Notes: generated by a model from the letters alone, not told the origin. Positions 8,330 through 18,072 are shown, counted from the first letter of the stretch. The stretch is 55,200 nt of DNA from Flavobacteriaceae bacterium (GCA_029246125.1 JAQWNZ010000035.1:1-55200); one strand, 5' to 3'. Made by a program: numbers and translations.

Positions 8330-8417
8330 TGGTAGCTTTCAAAAAGCTTGGATCCTACCACAGGAAAAATCCTGAAAATATTGTTTAATCCGCTACTGCA
8401 AGTTTACTTGTAGTTGC
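8330..8417 (+). promoter_or_regulatory. Structured leader (three potential hairpins) upstream of the RNase E/G gene
   Basis: The 147-base gap holds three successive inverted repeats. (1) TGGTAG at 8330-8335 pairs with CTACCA at 8355-8360, with CTTT/AAAG able to pair inside. (2) CAGGA at 8361-8365 pairs with TCCTG at 8370-8374 around an AAAA loop. (3) 8392-8402 pairs with 8407-8417, 11 positions with one mismatch and one G-U, around a TTTA loop. Hairpin 3 ends 15 bases before the GTG start at 8433. No T-run follows, so these are not ordinary terminators. In E. coli, rne mRNA leader hairpins allow RNase E to limit its own synthesis; a similar role here is inferred. Confidence 0.45.
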
Positions 8418-8432
8418 ACAAAATAATTCAGA

Positions 8433-9986
8433 GTGAATAAAGAATTAATTATACGTTCGCATTCCTCTGCTGTTGATTTTGCACTGCTCAAGGATGGAAA
8501 ATTAATTGAGCTGAATAAAGAAGTTGAGGATAATAACTTTTCTGTTGGTGACATATTTGTCGGCAAAGTAAGAAAAGTAATGCCTGGTTTGAATGCCGCA
8601 TTTGTAAATGTTGGACATGAAAAAGATGGTTTTTTACACTACCATGACCTCGGGCCCAAATTTCCTTCACTAATTAAATTTATTAAACAGGTAAGCACAG
8701 GTAAAAACAAAGATTATTTTTTAAAACAATTTCGATACGAAAAAGACATTGAAAAAGATGGAAATGCTGAAGAAATTATTTCTTCAAAACAAAAAATCTT
8801 AGTTCAAGTTGTAAAGGAACCGATTTCTTCTAAAGGACCTCGTTTAAGTTCAGAGATTTCTTTGGCGGGAAGGTTTATGGTTCTGATGCCTTTTTCCGAT
8901 AAGGTTTCTATTTCACAAAAAATTGAAGAACGTTCGGAAAAGAATCGACTTAAAAAGTTGGTTCAAAGTATCCGACCTAAAGGTTTCGGTTTAATTATTA
9001 GAACCGTAGCCGAAGGGCAAAAAGTAGCTGCACTTGATGCAGATATTCAACAATTGCTAAATCGCTGGAAAAATTTATCCGCAAAACTTAAGCAAATAGA
9101 TGTTTATCCAACAAAAGTTTTAAGCGAAATTAACCGCTCTTCAAGTATCTTACGCGATATATTTGACGATAATTTCACCGGCATTCACGTAGATGATGAA
9201 GCGATGAAATCTGAAATCAAAGATTATATAGAAACTATTGCGCCAGAAAAAAAATCAATTGTAAGATTGTATGAGGACCACCTTCCAATTTTTGAGAAAT
9301 TTGGAATAGAAAGGCAAATTAAATCTGCTTTTGGAAAAACAGTTTCAATGCAAAAAGGAGCATATTTGGTGATCGAACATACTGAAGCATTGCATGTGAT
9401 TGACGTAAATAGTGGCAATCGTTCTAATAAATCAAAAAGTCAAGAGGATACCGCTATGGAAGTCAATATGATTGCTGCAACCGAGATTGCCAGACAGTTA
9501 AGGTTGCGTGACATGGGAGGCATCATTGTGGTTGATTTTATTGATTTAAATTCAAATGCTAATCGAAAAAAACTATTTGATCATTTTCGTGATGAGATGA
9601 GTTCGGACAGAACTAAACATAAAATTCTGCCTCCGAGTCGTTTTGGACTCATCCAGATTACACGCCAACGCGTTCGACCTGAAATGAATATCAAAACAAA
9701 AGAGCCCAATCCCAATGTCAATGGGGAAGTAGAAGCTCCTATCATATTAATTGACAAAATCAACACAGAGCTTAGTAAGATTACTAAGAATAAAAGAAAT
9801 CAAAAGGAAAAAATATTTTTACATGTTCATCCTTTTGTTTCAGCTTACCTTTTAAACGGGACTCCATCCCAACGTTTAAAATGGTATTTAGAATACAAAA
9901 AGTGGATTCGAATTGTTCCACGCCACGCTTATCAATATTTGGAGTTCCATTTCTTAAATTCAAATAGAAAAAGACTTCGCACTTAA
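8433..9986 (+). CDS. rng: Ribonuclease E/G family endoribonuclease
   Basis: 517 residues from a GTG start at 8433; the family N-terminus (KELIIRSHSSAVDFALLKDG) begins right there and no better start exists. The S1 RNA-binding domain spans about residues 38-125 (VGDIFVGKVRKVMPGLNAAF). The RNase-H-like and DNase-I-like catalytic parts follow, with the metal-binding motifs VIDVNSGN and VVDFIDLNSNANR. It cleaves single-stranded RNA in mRNA decay and rRNA maturation. There is no long C-terminal scaffold, so it is RNase G-like in size. The CPxCxG zinc-link that joins subunits in E. coli RNase E reads EPNPNVNG (9702-9725), so the cysteines are absent. A terminator follows the gene. Confidence 0.95.
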   Translation: MNKELIIRSHSSAVDFALLKDGKLIELNKEVEDNNFSVGDIFVGKVRKVMPGLNAAFVNVGHEKDGFLHYHDLGPKFPSLIKFIKQVSTGKNKDYFLKQFRYEKDIEKDGNAEEIISSKQKILVQVVKEPISSKGPRLSSEISLAGRFMVLMPFSDKVSISQKIEERSEKNRLKKLVQSIRPKGFGLIIRTVAEGQKVAALDADIQQLLNRWKNLSAKLKQIDVYPTKVLSEINRSSSILRDIFDDNFTGIHVDDEAMKSEIKDYIETIAPEKKSIVRLYEDHLPIFEKFGIERQIKSAFGKTVSMQKGAYLVIEHTEALHVIDVNSGNRSNKSKSQEDTAMEVNMIAATEIARQLRLRDMGGIIVVDFIDLNSNANRKKLFDHFRDEMSSDRTKHKILPPSRFGLIQITRQRVRPEMNIKTKEPNPNVNGEVEAPIILIDKINTELSKITKNKRNQKEKIFLHVHPFVSAYLLNGTPSQRLKWYLEYKKWIRIVPRHAYQYLEFHFLNSNRKRLRT

Positions 9987-9993
9987 TATTCAT

Positions 9994-10028
9994 AAACCAC
10001 CCATCACTTGATCGGGTGGTTTTTTTTT
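9994..10028 (+). terminator. Rho-independent terminator after the RNase E/G gene
   Basis: AAACCACCC (9994-10002) and GGGTGGTTT (10014-10022) form a nine-base perfect stem around an 11-base loop, followed by eight T (10021-10028). It lies 8 bases after the stop codon. Confidence 0.9.
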
Positions 10029-10101
10029 GATTAGAACTTTATTGCTTAAATATTAAATAGTTTAATAACTCTTTGAATTTAATTTTTTTAACTTGGAATT
10101 A

Positions 10102-10566
10102 ATGAAAAAAAAAATCTTAACTCTTTTAGAAGCACAAAAAAAAATGGAACATTATTGTGCCTATCAAGAGCGTTGTCATAAGGAAGTAGTAAAAAAACTT
10201 CAGGAATTAGGGATGATTCCTATTTCAATTGATACCATAGTTTCCAAATTGGTTGAAGATAATTACCTTAATGAAACCAGATTTGCTCAAAGTTATGCGC
10301 GTGGTAAATTTAGAATAAAAAAATGGGGAAAGATTCGAATTCGAAGAGAACTTAAAGCTCGTAATCTTTCCGATTATAATATCAAAAAAGCCTTAGAAGA
10401 AATTTCAGATTTAGACTACAATACAACTTTTTTGGAATTATTTGAAAAACGAAAAAAAGAAGTATATGAAAATATCCCTTCTGTACAAAAGAAAAAAATA
10501 ATAAGCTATATGGTCTATAGGGGGTGGGAACTAGAAAAGATTTATGAAGCAATGCATCAAATTTAA
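10102..10566 (+). CDS. recX: Regulatory protein RecX
   Basis: 154 residues from the ATG at 10102 (MKKKILTLLEAQ); an in-frame TTG at 10093 would add three residues. It is an all-helical three-repeat protein: YQERCHKEVVKKLQELG, LVEDNYLNETRFAQSYARGK with the strongly conserved LNE.RFA signature, and a last repeat ending MVYRGWELEKIYEAM. RecX binds RecA filaments and modulates recombination. It stands alone between the RNase E/G terminator and the convergent atpC gene; recA is not in view. Confidence 0.93.
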   Translation: MKKKILTLLEAQKKMEHYCAYQERCHKEVVKKLQELGMIPISIDTIVSKLVEDNYLNETRFAQSYARGKFRIKKWGKIRIRRELKARNLSDYNIKKALEEISDLDYNTTFLELFEKRKKEVYENIPSVQKKKIISYMVYRGWELEKIYEAMHQI

Positions 10567-10688
10567 ACTAAAATTTTATTGATCACCTGCTTATTAGAAA
10601 TTGGATCAGTTTGTATATTTTAGAGAGAATTGACTATAAAAAGGTATAAAAAAATTTCACCTTAGAATATTAAAGTAATTAAACTCTT

Positions 10689-10964
10689 TTAGTCAGTGAG
10701 AAGAATAACTTTATTGTCATTCATTTCAATTACACCAGACTGAATATCAAGGTAGGTATTTTGACCCTCTTGGGTAAATTTTGATTTGTTGACTTCGTCT
10801 AAAGTTATTTTTCCTTGAATTTTAATACGCCCTTTGATCAAAGTAGAAACAATGGGAGCGTGATTATTTAAAATCTGAAAAGAACCTAGTGCTCCTGGAA
10901 CGGTTACGCTCAAAACTTCACCACTAAAAAGTTGTGCTTCTGGAGAAACAATTTCAAGTTCCAT
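10689..10964 (-). CDS. atpC: ATP synthase F1 epsilon subunit (N-terminal domain only)
   Basis: 91 residues. The beta-sandwich domain is complete (MELEIVSPEAQLFSGEVLSV, GSFQILNNHAPIVSTL), ending in ...VIEMNDNKVILLTD. The C-terminal two-helix domain of the roughly 130-140-residue enterobacterial epsilon, which can inhibit ATP hydrolysis, is missing; the stop is at the right place for the short Bacteroidota form. It lies 3 bp after atpD on the same strand. Epsilon connects gamma to the c-ring in the central stalk of the F1Fo ATP synthase. Confidence 0.95.
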   Translation of the reverse strand: MELEIVSPEAQLFSGEVLSVTVPGALGSFQILNNHAPIVSTLIKGRIKIQGKITLDEVNKSKFTQEGQNTYLDIQSGVIEMNDNKVILLTD

Positions 10965-10967
10965 AAT

Positions 10968-12482
<1,515 letters not shown>

Positions 12483-12515
12483 TTATCTACTTAAAGTGAA
12501 CACTAGTTTGAGGTG

Positions 12516-12539
12516 CAAATATAAGGGAGTTACCTTATA
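12516..12539 (-). promoter_or_regulatory. atpD promoter: -7 box with adjoining inverted repeat
   Basis: On the minus strand TATATTTG (12523 to 12516) matches the TAnnTTTG consensus, 37 bases before the atpD ATG. A perfect 7-bp inverted repeat, TATAAGG (12520-12526) and CCTTATA (12533-12539), overlaps the box and extends into the -7/-33 spacer, where a regulator could block polymerase. No strong TTTG is visible at the expected -33 distance. Confidence 0.5.
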
Positions 12540-12580
12540 AAAGGACATAACCAAGTTTTTTTTTATTAAAAAATTAAATA

Positions 12581-12611
12581 AAAAAAGGCAGCTATAAAAG
12601 CTGCCTTTTTT
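12581..12611 (-). terminator. Rho-independent terminator after the large TonB receptor gene
   Basis: GGCAGCT (12587-12593) pairs with AGCTGCC (12599-12605) around ATAAA, flanked by A6 on the left and T6 on the right. Read on the minus strand it lies 19 bases past the receptor stop codon. Being symmetric, it could also work on the plus strand, but no plus-strand gene ends here. Confidence 0.9.
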
Positions 12612-12629
12612 AAACTAATTAATTATCTA

Positions 12630-15600
12630 TTAGAGATTAAAAGTAGCTCTTAGATTTACTCTTCTCCCAATCACGGGCATATTAGGGAATGCACGATACT
12701 GTTGGTTAAATAAGTTTGTAGAGGAGAGGTCTAATTTAACAGCATCTGTCAATTTAAAACCAATGTTAGCATCTACTAAATTTTTCTCCTGAACTGTCCC
12801 AGCATAAAATCCTTGATTGGAATTAAATTCATCATCATGTTGGAATGCTAGTGAAAATTGAAACCCATCTCTTACCATATAATCCATTCCTAAACGGAAT
12901 TTAAATCGAGGTGCGTTTAAGAAATCTTGAAAGGGGAGATCATCATCGTTTGCCTCTCCTGGATTCCACTCATTTTGGCTAAGCCAAGATGAATTCCCCC
13001 ATAGTGTAAGTTTATCTGATGCAAAATATTCTAAGGAAAGATCGGCTCCAACATGAGAACGAGTCGAATTGTCAAAAATTCTATAGCCATATGAAATGTG
13101 AGTGATTCCATCCCCTTGAGGAACTCTTTGAGATTCTATAGCGCCAATTACACCAGGATTAATTGCTGCTAGATATCCTTGTCCTCCTTGTATAAATGCT
13201 CCTCCTACAAGTCCTGCCACTTCTTGGTTAGCAGCGGCAATTGCCGGTGCTATTAGAGGTGCCGCTGTAGCAGCAACTGCTGCAGATACTGGAGCTACTT
13301 CTGGTGAACCAGGGAAAAGTGCCCCAGCAGGTGCTCCGGTTGCCCATATAGCTTCTGGAATACCGCTTGCTGTATATTGAGCTTCTACTCCAGCTTGAAC
13401 TTGTGCATTTACTCCTGCCGTTACAGCCTGTGTAATAGCGGCGCTAATTAAAGGATCTGAAGCGAAATCTGAAGCAACCTGAGCTCCAAGAGCAGCAGGT
13501 ATTGCTTCTGCTCCGTTTAACCTGAATGTTGGCCCAACAGCGGTAAACTGGGTTGAACCAGACCTAGCAAATGTATATACATCTAGGCCAACAGCAAACT
13601 TATCCCCCAATAATCCTTTATATCCAAGCTCCCATGAAGTTGTTGTACCCAGAATAGCTGAACGTGAACCGATAGCAGTTGGCATTGGACTTCCATTTGC
13701 AATATTATAACCTTCAATTGTACCTGCAGCTCCGCCTGGAACATAAGTGCTAAAAAAGTTTTGAATCAAAGGTAAAAGTGGCGCATATGATGGACTAGCT
13801 GCAACCCCAGCAAATAACGGAGGTAATGTCAATCCGGCGACTGCTCCATAAGGAACTGCCAATGGCCAATTAGTTGTATCCGCAGGAAGTGTTGCTCCTC
13901 CTCCTCCAACAATTTCAATGGGCGCATTTGCATCAAAATTCTGAGCTGATATTTGTCCAGAGGCCCAAACATCTACCACCCCTGGTGCTGGAATATTTAC
14001 AGGAAAGTCAAGAAAAGTTTCAAGGGAAGTTGGTCCAAAAATCGCTTGGTTGTATGTTAACCTAAAACTATTTTTACTATTTGGTTTGAATACCAATGCA
14101 ATTCTAGGAGCAATTTTTCCTTCATCTATGTAATTAAGTTTATCATAACGTAATGCATAAGTTAAATCAAGCTTTTCACTAAAACGTGAAGTCCCTTGAC
14201 CATAAATTCCATAATTATTATAATCGTTATTACCGTCGTATTGACCAAAAAGCGTATTTTCTGAATCTGCTCCTATATCACGATAATCAACACCAAAGGT
14301 GAAATTTGAATCTAAAAAATTTGCAGCGTCAAAACTATATTGTAACTGTGCATCTAAAGCAGATCTTTTAGTAATAATCCTTTGAGCTGTTAAGTATAAA
14401 TAAAAAGGGGAATTTTCACTACCACCATCGTTGGCATTATAAGTTACCTGTCCAAAAAAGCCGCCAGATCTAATTCTTGCTTGACCCCAATAGTCATTCC
14501 CTGCTGCATATCCGGGTCCTTGACCTTGAAATATTAATCCATTCCCTGAGTTTATACCTCCTGAAATTACAGCATCAGTATTATCATTTGGTCTAAATTC
14601 TAAATGAGCATTTGCCATGAATGATTCATATTCTGACATATAAGCATTACCATCCCCATCTGGATCAATTTCATCTCTAGTCAAAACTTGGTTTGAAGCT
14701 ACTGATGGATCTATTCTATTGTTTCTCACTGTTGGTTGAAAAATTCCATTAGCTGTGCTAGTATTAATTTGGGATAAAAGGGCAGCGTCTTCAACAGGGT
14801 CTAACTCAAATTCATTCCCGCTCTTGTATTGAGCATTAATTTTAAATCCAAATGTTTTTTTCTTATTAGCAGTTGCATGTCTAATCGCTACCTGTCTTGT
14901 GCTTAAATTTCCTCCTATAAGTTCTAATGAAGTCCCAGGATTATCAATCGCTTTTTTAGAGAAAAAATGAACAACCCCAGATTCTACTCCAGGACCATAC
15001 AATGCTGATGCTGCTCCTCTGACAATTTCCACTCTATCTAAATCGAGATTTGATAGTCCTGATTGAAATGCAAAGAAGGAACCAGATGCTGGTGATTGTA
15101 AAAAACGATAATCTAAAATTGGAAAGACACTAGTTCCAAAGACACCTGATCCAGCTCTCATTTCGAAATTAACAGAGTTTGCTGATTGTTGCTGAAATTG
15201 GATGCCAGGAATATTAATTAGATTTCTAACCGGATCAGTAACATTAGCTGTATTTTCAAGATCTTGGGATGTAATAATCGATACTGATGCGGGTGCATCT
15301 AAAATCTTTTCTGATCTTCTGGATGCAGATATTACAACTTCATTTAAGTTTTGTCCAAAAGATAATTCAACTGAAATAGATTGGTCTACAGAAGTTACTT
15401 CAACTGTTTGTGATCCAAAACCTATATAACTTATTTCAATTGTTAACGGTAATTCTGCAGATGTATTCAGAGTAAAATTACCATCAAAATCTGCGACAGT
15501 TCCTGTATTTGAGCCAACAACAATAATATTTGCTCCAGGAATAGCTTCTTGATTTTCAGAATCAACGACTTTTCCTGTAATAGTCGTTTGGGCTAGTATA

Positions 15601-15662
15601 AGATTTGCTGACAAAATAAGCATGGTTAACAAACCTTTAAATAATTTGTTTTTTGTTTTCAT
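12630..15662 (-). CDS. TonB-dependent outer-membrane receptor with Ala-rich insertions
   Basis: 1010 residues. A signal peptide (to about residue 24) is followed by a carboxypeptidase-like regulatory domain (about 27-112; ITGKVVDSENQEAIPGANI), then a plug (about 120-235; DRVEIVRGAASALYGPGVES) and a beta-barrel ending LSSTNLFNQQYRAFPNMPVI...LRATFNL. It imports a ligand using TonB energy. No SusD partner lies nearby, so it is not a typical polysaccharide SusC. Unusual points: DPDGDGNAYMSE near residue 331 is a canonical EF-hand calcium loop, and residues of about 587-650 and 710-845 are low-complexity Ala/Gly/Pro-rich stretches inserted in the barrel, probably extracellular loops. The ligand is unknown. 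A strong terminator follows it, so it appears to be monocistronic. Confidence 0.92.
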   Translation of the reverse strand: MKTKNKLFKGLLTMLILSANLILAQTTITGKVVDSENQEAIPGANIIVVGSNTGTVADFDGNFTLNTSAELPLTIEISYIGFGSQTVEVTSVDQSISVELSFGQNLNEVVISASRRSEKILDAPASVSIITSQDLENTANVTDPVRNLINIPGIQFQQQSANSVNFEMRAGSGVFGTSVFPILDYRFLQSPASGSFFAFQSGLSNLDLDRVEIVRGAASALYGPGVESGVVHFFSKKAIDNPGTSLELIGGNLSTRQVAIRHATANKKKTFGFKINAQYKSGNEFELDPVEDAALLSQINTSTANGIFQPTVRNNRIDPSVASNQVLTRDEIDPDGDGNAYMSEYESFMANAHLEFRPNDNTDAVISGGINSGNGLIFQGQGPGYAAGNDYWGQARIRSGGFFGQVTYNANDGGSENSPFYLYLTAQRIITKRSALDAQLQYSFDAANFLDSNFTFGVDYRDIGADSENTLFGQYDGNNDYNNYGIYGQGTSRFSEKLDLTYALRYDKLNYIDEGKIAPRIALVFKPNSKNSFRLTYNQAIFGPTSLETFLDFPVNIPAPGVVDVWASGQISAQNFDANAPIEIVGGGGATLPADTTNWPLAVPYGAVAGLTLPPLFAGVAASPSYAPLLPLIQNFFSTYVPGGAAGTIEGYNIANGSPMPTAIGSRSAILGTTTSWELGYKGLLGDKFAVGLDVYTFARSGSTQFTAVGPTFRLNGAEAIPAALGAQVASDFASDPLISAAITQAVTAGVNAQVQAGVEAQYTASGIPEAIWATGAPAGALFPGSPEVAPVSAAVAATAAPLIAPAIAAANQEVAGLVGGAFIQGGQGYLAAINPGVIGAIESQRVPQGDGITHISYGYRIFDNSTRSHVGADLSLEYFASDKLTLWGNSSWLSQNEWNPGEANDDDLPFQDFLNAPRFKFRLGMDYMVRDGFQFSLAFQHDDEFNSNQGFYAGTVQEKNLVDANIGFKLTDAVKLDLSSTNLFNQQYRAFPNMPVIGRRVNLRATFNL

Positions 15663-15705
15663 ATTTTTTGTTTTCAGTTATGTGTAAACACAAATAAATT
15701 ATAAA

Positions 15706-15734
15706 ATCAGTAAAATAGTGCGTTAAATACTGAT
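15706..15734. repeat. Inverted repeat upstream of the large TonB receptor
   Basis: ATCAGTA (15706-15712) and TACTGAT (15728-15734) form a perfect 7-bp inverted repeat with a 15-base spacer, 44 to 72 bases upstream of the receptor ATG. It could be an operator or a leader hairpin. The rest of the 260-base gap to the next gene at 15923 shows nothing further that I can name; no clear TAnnTTTG box was found. Confidence 0.35.
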
Positions 15735-15922
15735 AATAATCCGACTAAGTTAGTATATTTTTATGATGGATTTTAATTTATTATTGAGACTTAGGTGTTT
15801 CTCCATATTTTTGGGGCAAAAATCAAGAATATTTTCAAAAAAAAGTTCAAATTTTTAGAATCAAAAATGATTAGGTTTAATGATTCATATCCTCTACATT
15901 TAAACAGATTTTAAACGCTGTT

Positions 15923-16957
15923 TTGAAAGCCATTTTTTATTTTCTTATTAAAAATCTCCTCCGTTATTACAATTATGTTTATTTCAGAGATGTTCATGTT
16001 TATGGACAAGAAAATATTCCCAAAGATGGTGGAATTTTATTTTCTCCAAATCACCAAAGTGCTTTATTGGACCCATTGCTTATTGGATCTCTTACGCCTA
16101 ATAAAATCACCTCACTTACAAGAAGTGATGTATTTGGAGGGCCCTTTCAATGGTTTTTAGATGCGTTTCAGATGCTCCCTGTATATAGAATAAGAAATGG
16201 CTATAGTAACCTCAAAAAAAATGATTTAATCTTTGATAAATGTTTCAAGATTTTAGGTGAAGGAAAGTTTATGTTAATGTTTTCTGAAGGAGGACATCAC
16301 GATGAATATTTTCTTCAAAAACTCTCCAAAGGAAGCAGTCGTCTTGTTTTTCAGGCACAACAACAATACCTTAATAAAAAAATATATTTGTTACCTGTGG
16401 GGATAAATTATGGGCATCATAGACAACCCAGATGTACTTTACATTTAGTCTTTGGTAAACCTATTTTGGTGAAGGAAGCTGTAAATAATAAATTAACTGA
16501 GGCAGAAAACATAAACAAACTTAGAGATATGCTTGAAGAAAGAATGAAAGCATGTCTTTGGATTGAAAATGATTCGGAATACTATCCTAAACAAAAACAA
16601 AAAATCAATAGAAAAACAACACAATTACCATTTCACACTTTAAAAAAAGAGTTAGATAGTAACTTTTCTAAATTGCCAAGTAGAAGAAAGTTAAGTAGAA
16701 CCATTATATTTGTTGCAACTATTTTAAGTGTTCCAAACATTATTCCACTATGGATTTCACGTAAAATAATTTCAAAGTTTGATGATGTTGTATTCGTAAG
16801 TTCAATGAAGTATATTTTGGGAGTATTTTTTTTCCCCATTTGGTGGTTTATAAGTGGACTTACTATTGCCTATGGGTTTGGAAACCCAGTTATGTCATGG
16901 TATCTATTTATTTCTATCTTAAGCTTATTCGTTAGACAAAGATTTTTATTATTATAA
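15923..16957 (+). CDS. PlsC-like glycerolipid acyltransferase
   Basis: 344 residues from a TTG start at 15923 (KAIFYFLIKNLLRYYNYVYF). The acyltransferase domain spans about residues 25-215: block I is SPNHQSALLDP, block III includes FSEGGHHDEYFLQKLSKG, and block IV is LLPVGINYGH. It should transfer acyl chains to glycerol-phosphate or lyso-phospholipids at the inner membrane. Block I reads H-x5-D instead of the usual H-x4-D. The C-terminal third has two or three membrane segments (TIIFVATILSVPNIIPLWIS, FFPIWWFISGLTIAYGFG). Which acylation step it performs cannot be told. It appears to be a single gene. Confidence 0.88.
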   Translation: MKAIFYFLIKNLLRYYNYVYFRDVHVYGQENIPKDGGILFSPNHQSALLDPLLIGSLTPNKITSLTRSDVFGGPFQWFLDAFQMLPVYRIRNGYSNLKKNDLIFDKCFKILGEGKFMLMFSEGGHHDEYFLQKLSKGSSRLVFQAQQQYLNKKIYLLPVGINYGHHRQPRCTLHLVFGKPILVKEAVNNKLTEAENINKLRDMLEERMKACLWIENDSEYYPKQKQKINRKTTQLPFHTLKKELDSNFSKLPSRRKLSRTIIFVATILSVPNIIPLWISRKIISKFDDVVFVSSMKYILGVFFFPIWWFISGLTIAYGFGNPVMSWYLFISILSLFVRQRFLLL

Positions 16958-17112
16958 TTTAGATTTTAATAGTTTTTGACTATTAATCATATTTTAAATT
17001 CAACAATTATAATAATTTTAAAATAAAGTATAGTTTATTATTATCATATTAATTTGATTGATAGTTTTAAGTTATTATGTGTAATTTATTTCAAGATTTG
17101 TACCTTTACAGT

Positions 17113-18072
17113 ATGTTAGATGTAATTATTATTGGTGCCGGTCCAATTGGACTTGCATGTGGAATTGAAGCGAAAAAAAGAGGGTTAAATTATTTAATTA
17201 TAGATAAAGGAACACTGGTAAATTCGATATATCATTACCCTATGGGGATGACTTTTTTTTCTACTTCTGACAAACTAGAAATCGGGAATATCCCTTTTAT
17301 ATCTCATAATGCCAAACCCACACGTGCTGAAGCATTAGAATATTATAGAAGAGTTGCTTCTCATTGGAAATTAAATATAAACTTATACGAAGAGGTTGAT
17401 AATATAAACAAACAAGATGGGTGTTATAAACTGACTACAAAAAAAGGGAAATACTCTTGTTCAAATTTGATTATTGCAACTGGATTTTACGATCGCCCAT
17501 ATTTTCTTGAAGTCCCTGGAGAGGAGCTGCCTAAAGTAAAACACTATTACAGTGAACCTCATCCTTACTTTGGAATGGATTTGGTTGTGGTAGGTGCTGC
17601 AAATTCAGCTGTAGATGTTGCATTGGAAACTTATCGAAAAGGAGCTAAGAGTGTAACAATGATCATTCGGGAAAAAGAAATTGGTGAGAATGTAAAATAC
17701 TGGGTAAGACCGGATATTTTAAACCGAATTAGAGAAGGGAGTATAACTGCCTATTTTGAAGCTAGAATAGAGCGTATTACAACAAATGAAGTTTATTTCA
17801 ATGATATAAATGGTCATCATAATATAGAAAATGATTTTGTTTTAGCCATGACAGGATATGAGCCTAACTTTGAAATGTTAGAGCGAATTGGTGTTGAATT
17901 TCATCAAGACGAATTTAAAACTCCTGTTTATAACACTGAAAATATGGAAAGTAATGTTAAAGGTGTTTATTTAGCAGGTGTAGTTTGTGGTGGATACAAA
18001 ACCAATAAATGGTTTATTGAAAATTCTAGAATTCATGCACTTCAAATTATCGAAGCTATTTCAAAAAGATAG
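17113..18072 (+). CDS. ypdA: YpdA-family bacillithiol disulfide reductase (putative)
   Basis: 319 residues from the ATG at 17113, which puts the FAD-binding motif IIGAGPIGLACGIEAKKRG at the N-terminus as expected. A TACCTTTA box at 17101-17108 argues against the ATG at 17077. A second dinucleotide motif, VVVGAANSAVDVALE, lies near residue 160, and the C-terminus reads GVYLAGVVCGGYKTNKWFIE. The pattern fits YpdA, an NADPH-dependent flavoprotein reducing bacillithiol disulfide in Firmicutes; Bacteroidota also make bacillithiol. Function here is by family, not shown. It lacks the CxxC of thioredoxin reductases. It is followed at 42 bp by glycerate kinase. Confidence 0.88.
   Translation: MLDVIIIGAGPIGLACGIEAKKRGLNYLIIDKGTLVNSIYHYPMGMTFFSTSDKLEIGNIPFISHNAKPTRAEALEYYRRVASHWKLNINLYEEVDNINKQDGCYKLTTKKGKYSCSNLIIATGFYDRPYFLEVPGEELPKVKHYYSEPHPYFGMDLVVVGAANSAVDVALETYRKGAKSVTMIIREKEIGENVKYWVRPDILNRIREGSITAYFEARIERITTNEVYFNDINGHHNIENDFVLAMTGYEPNFEMLERIGVEFHQDEFKTPVYNTENMESNVKGVYLAGVVCGGYKTNKWFIENSRIHALQIIEAISKR

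Noticed and set aside
13874-14065. Frame opposite the low-complexity part of the large TonB receptor
   Set aside because: The composition simply mirrors the Ala/Gly/Pro codons of the receptor.
16966-16986. TTAATAG/CTATTAA stem after the acyltransferase gene as a terminator
   Set aside because: Only A-T-rich pairs, and no T-run follows the stem. Chance inverted repeats of this type are common in such AT-rich DNA.
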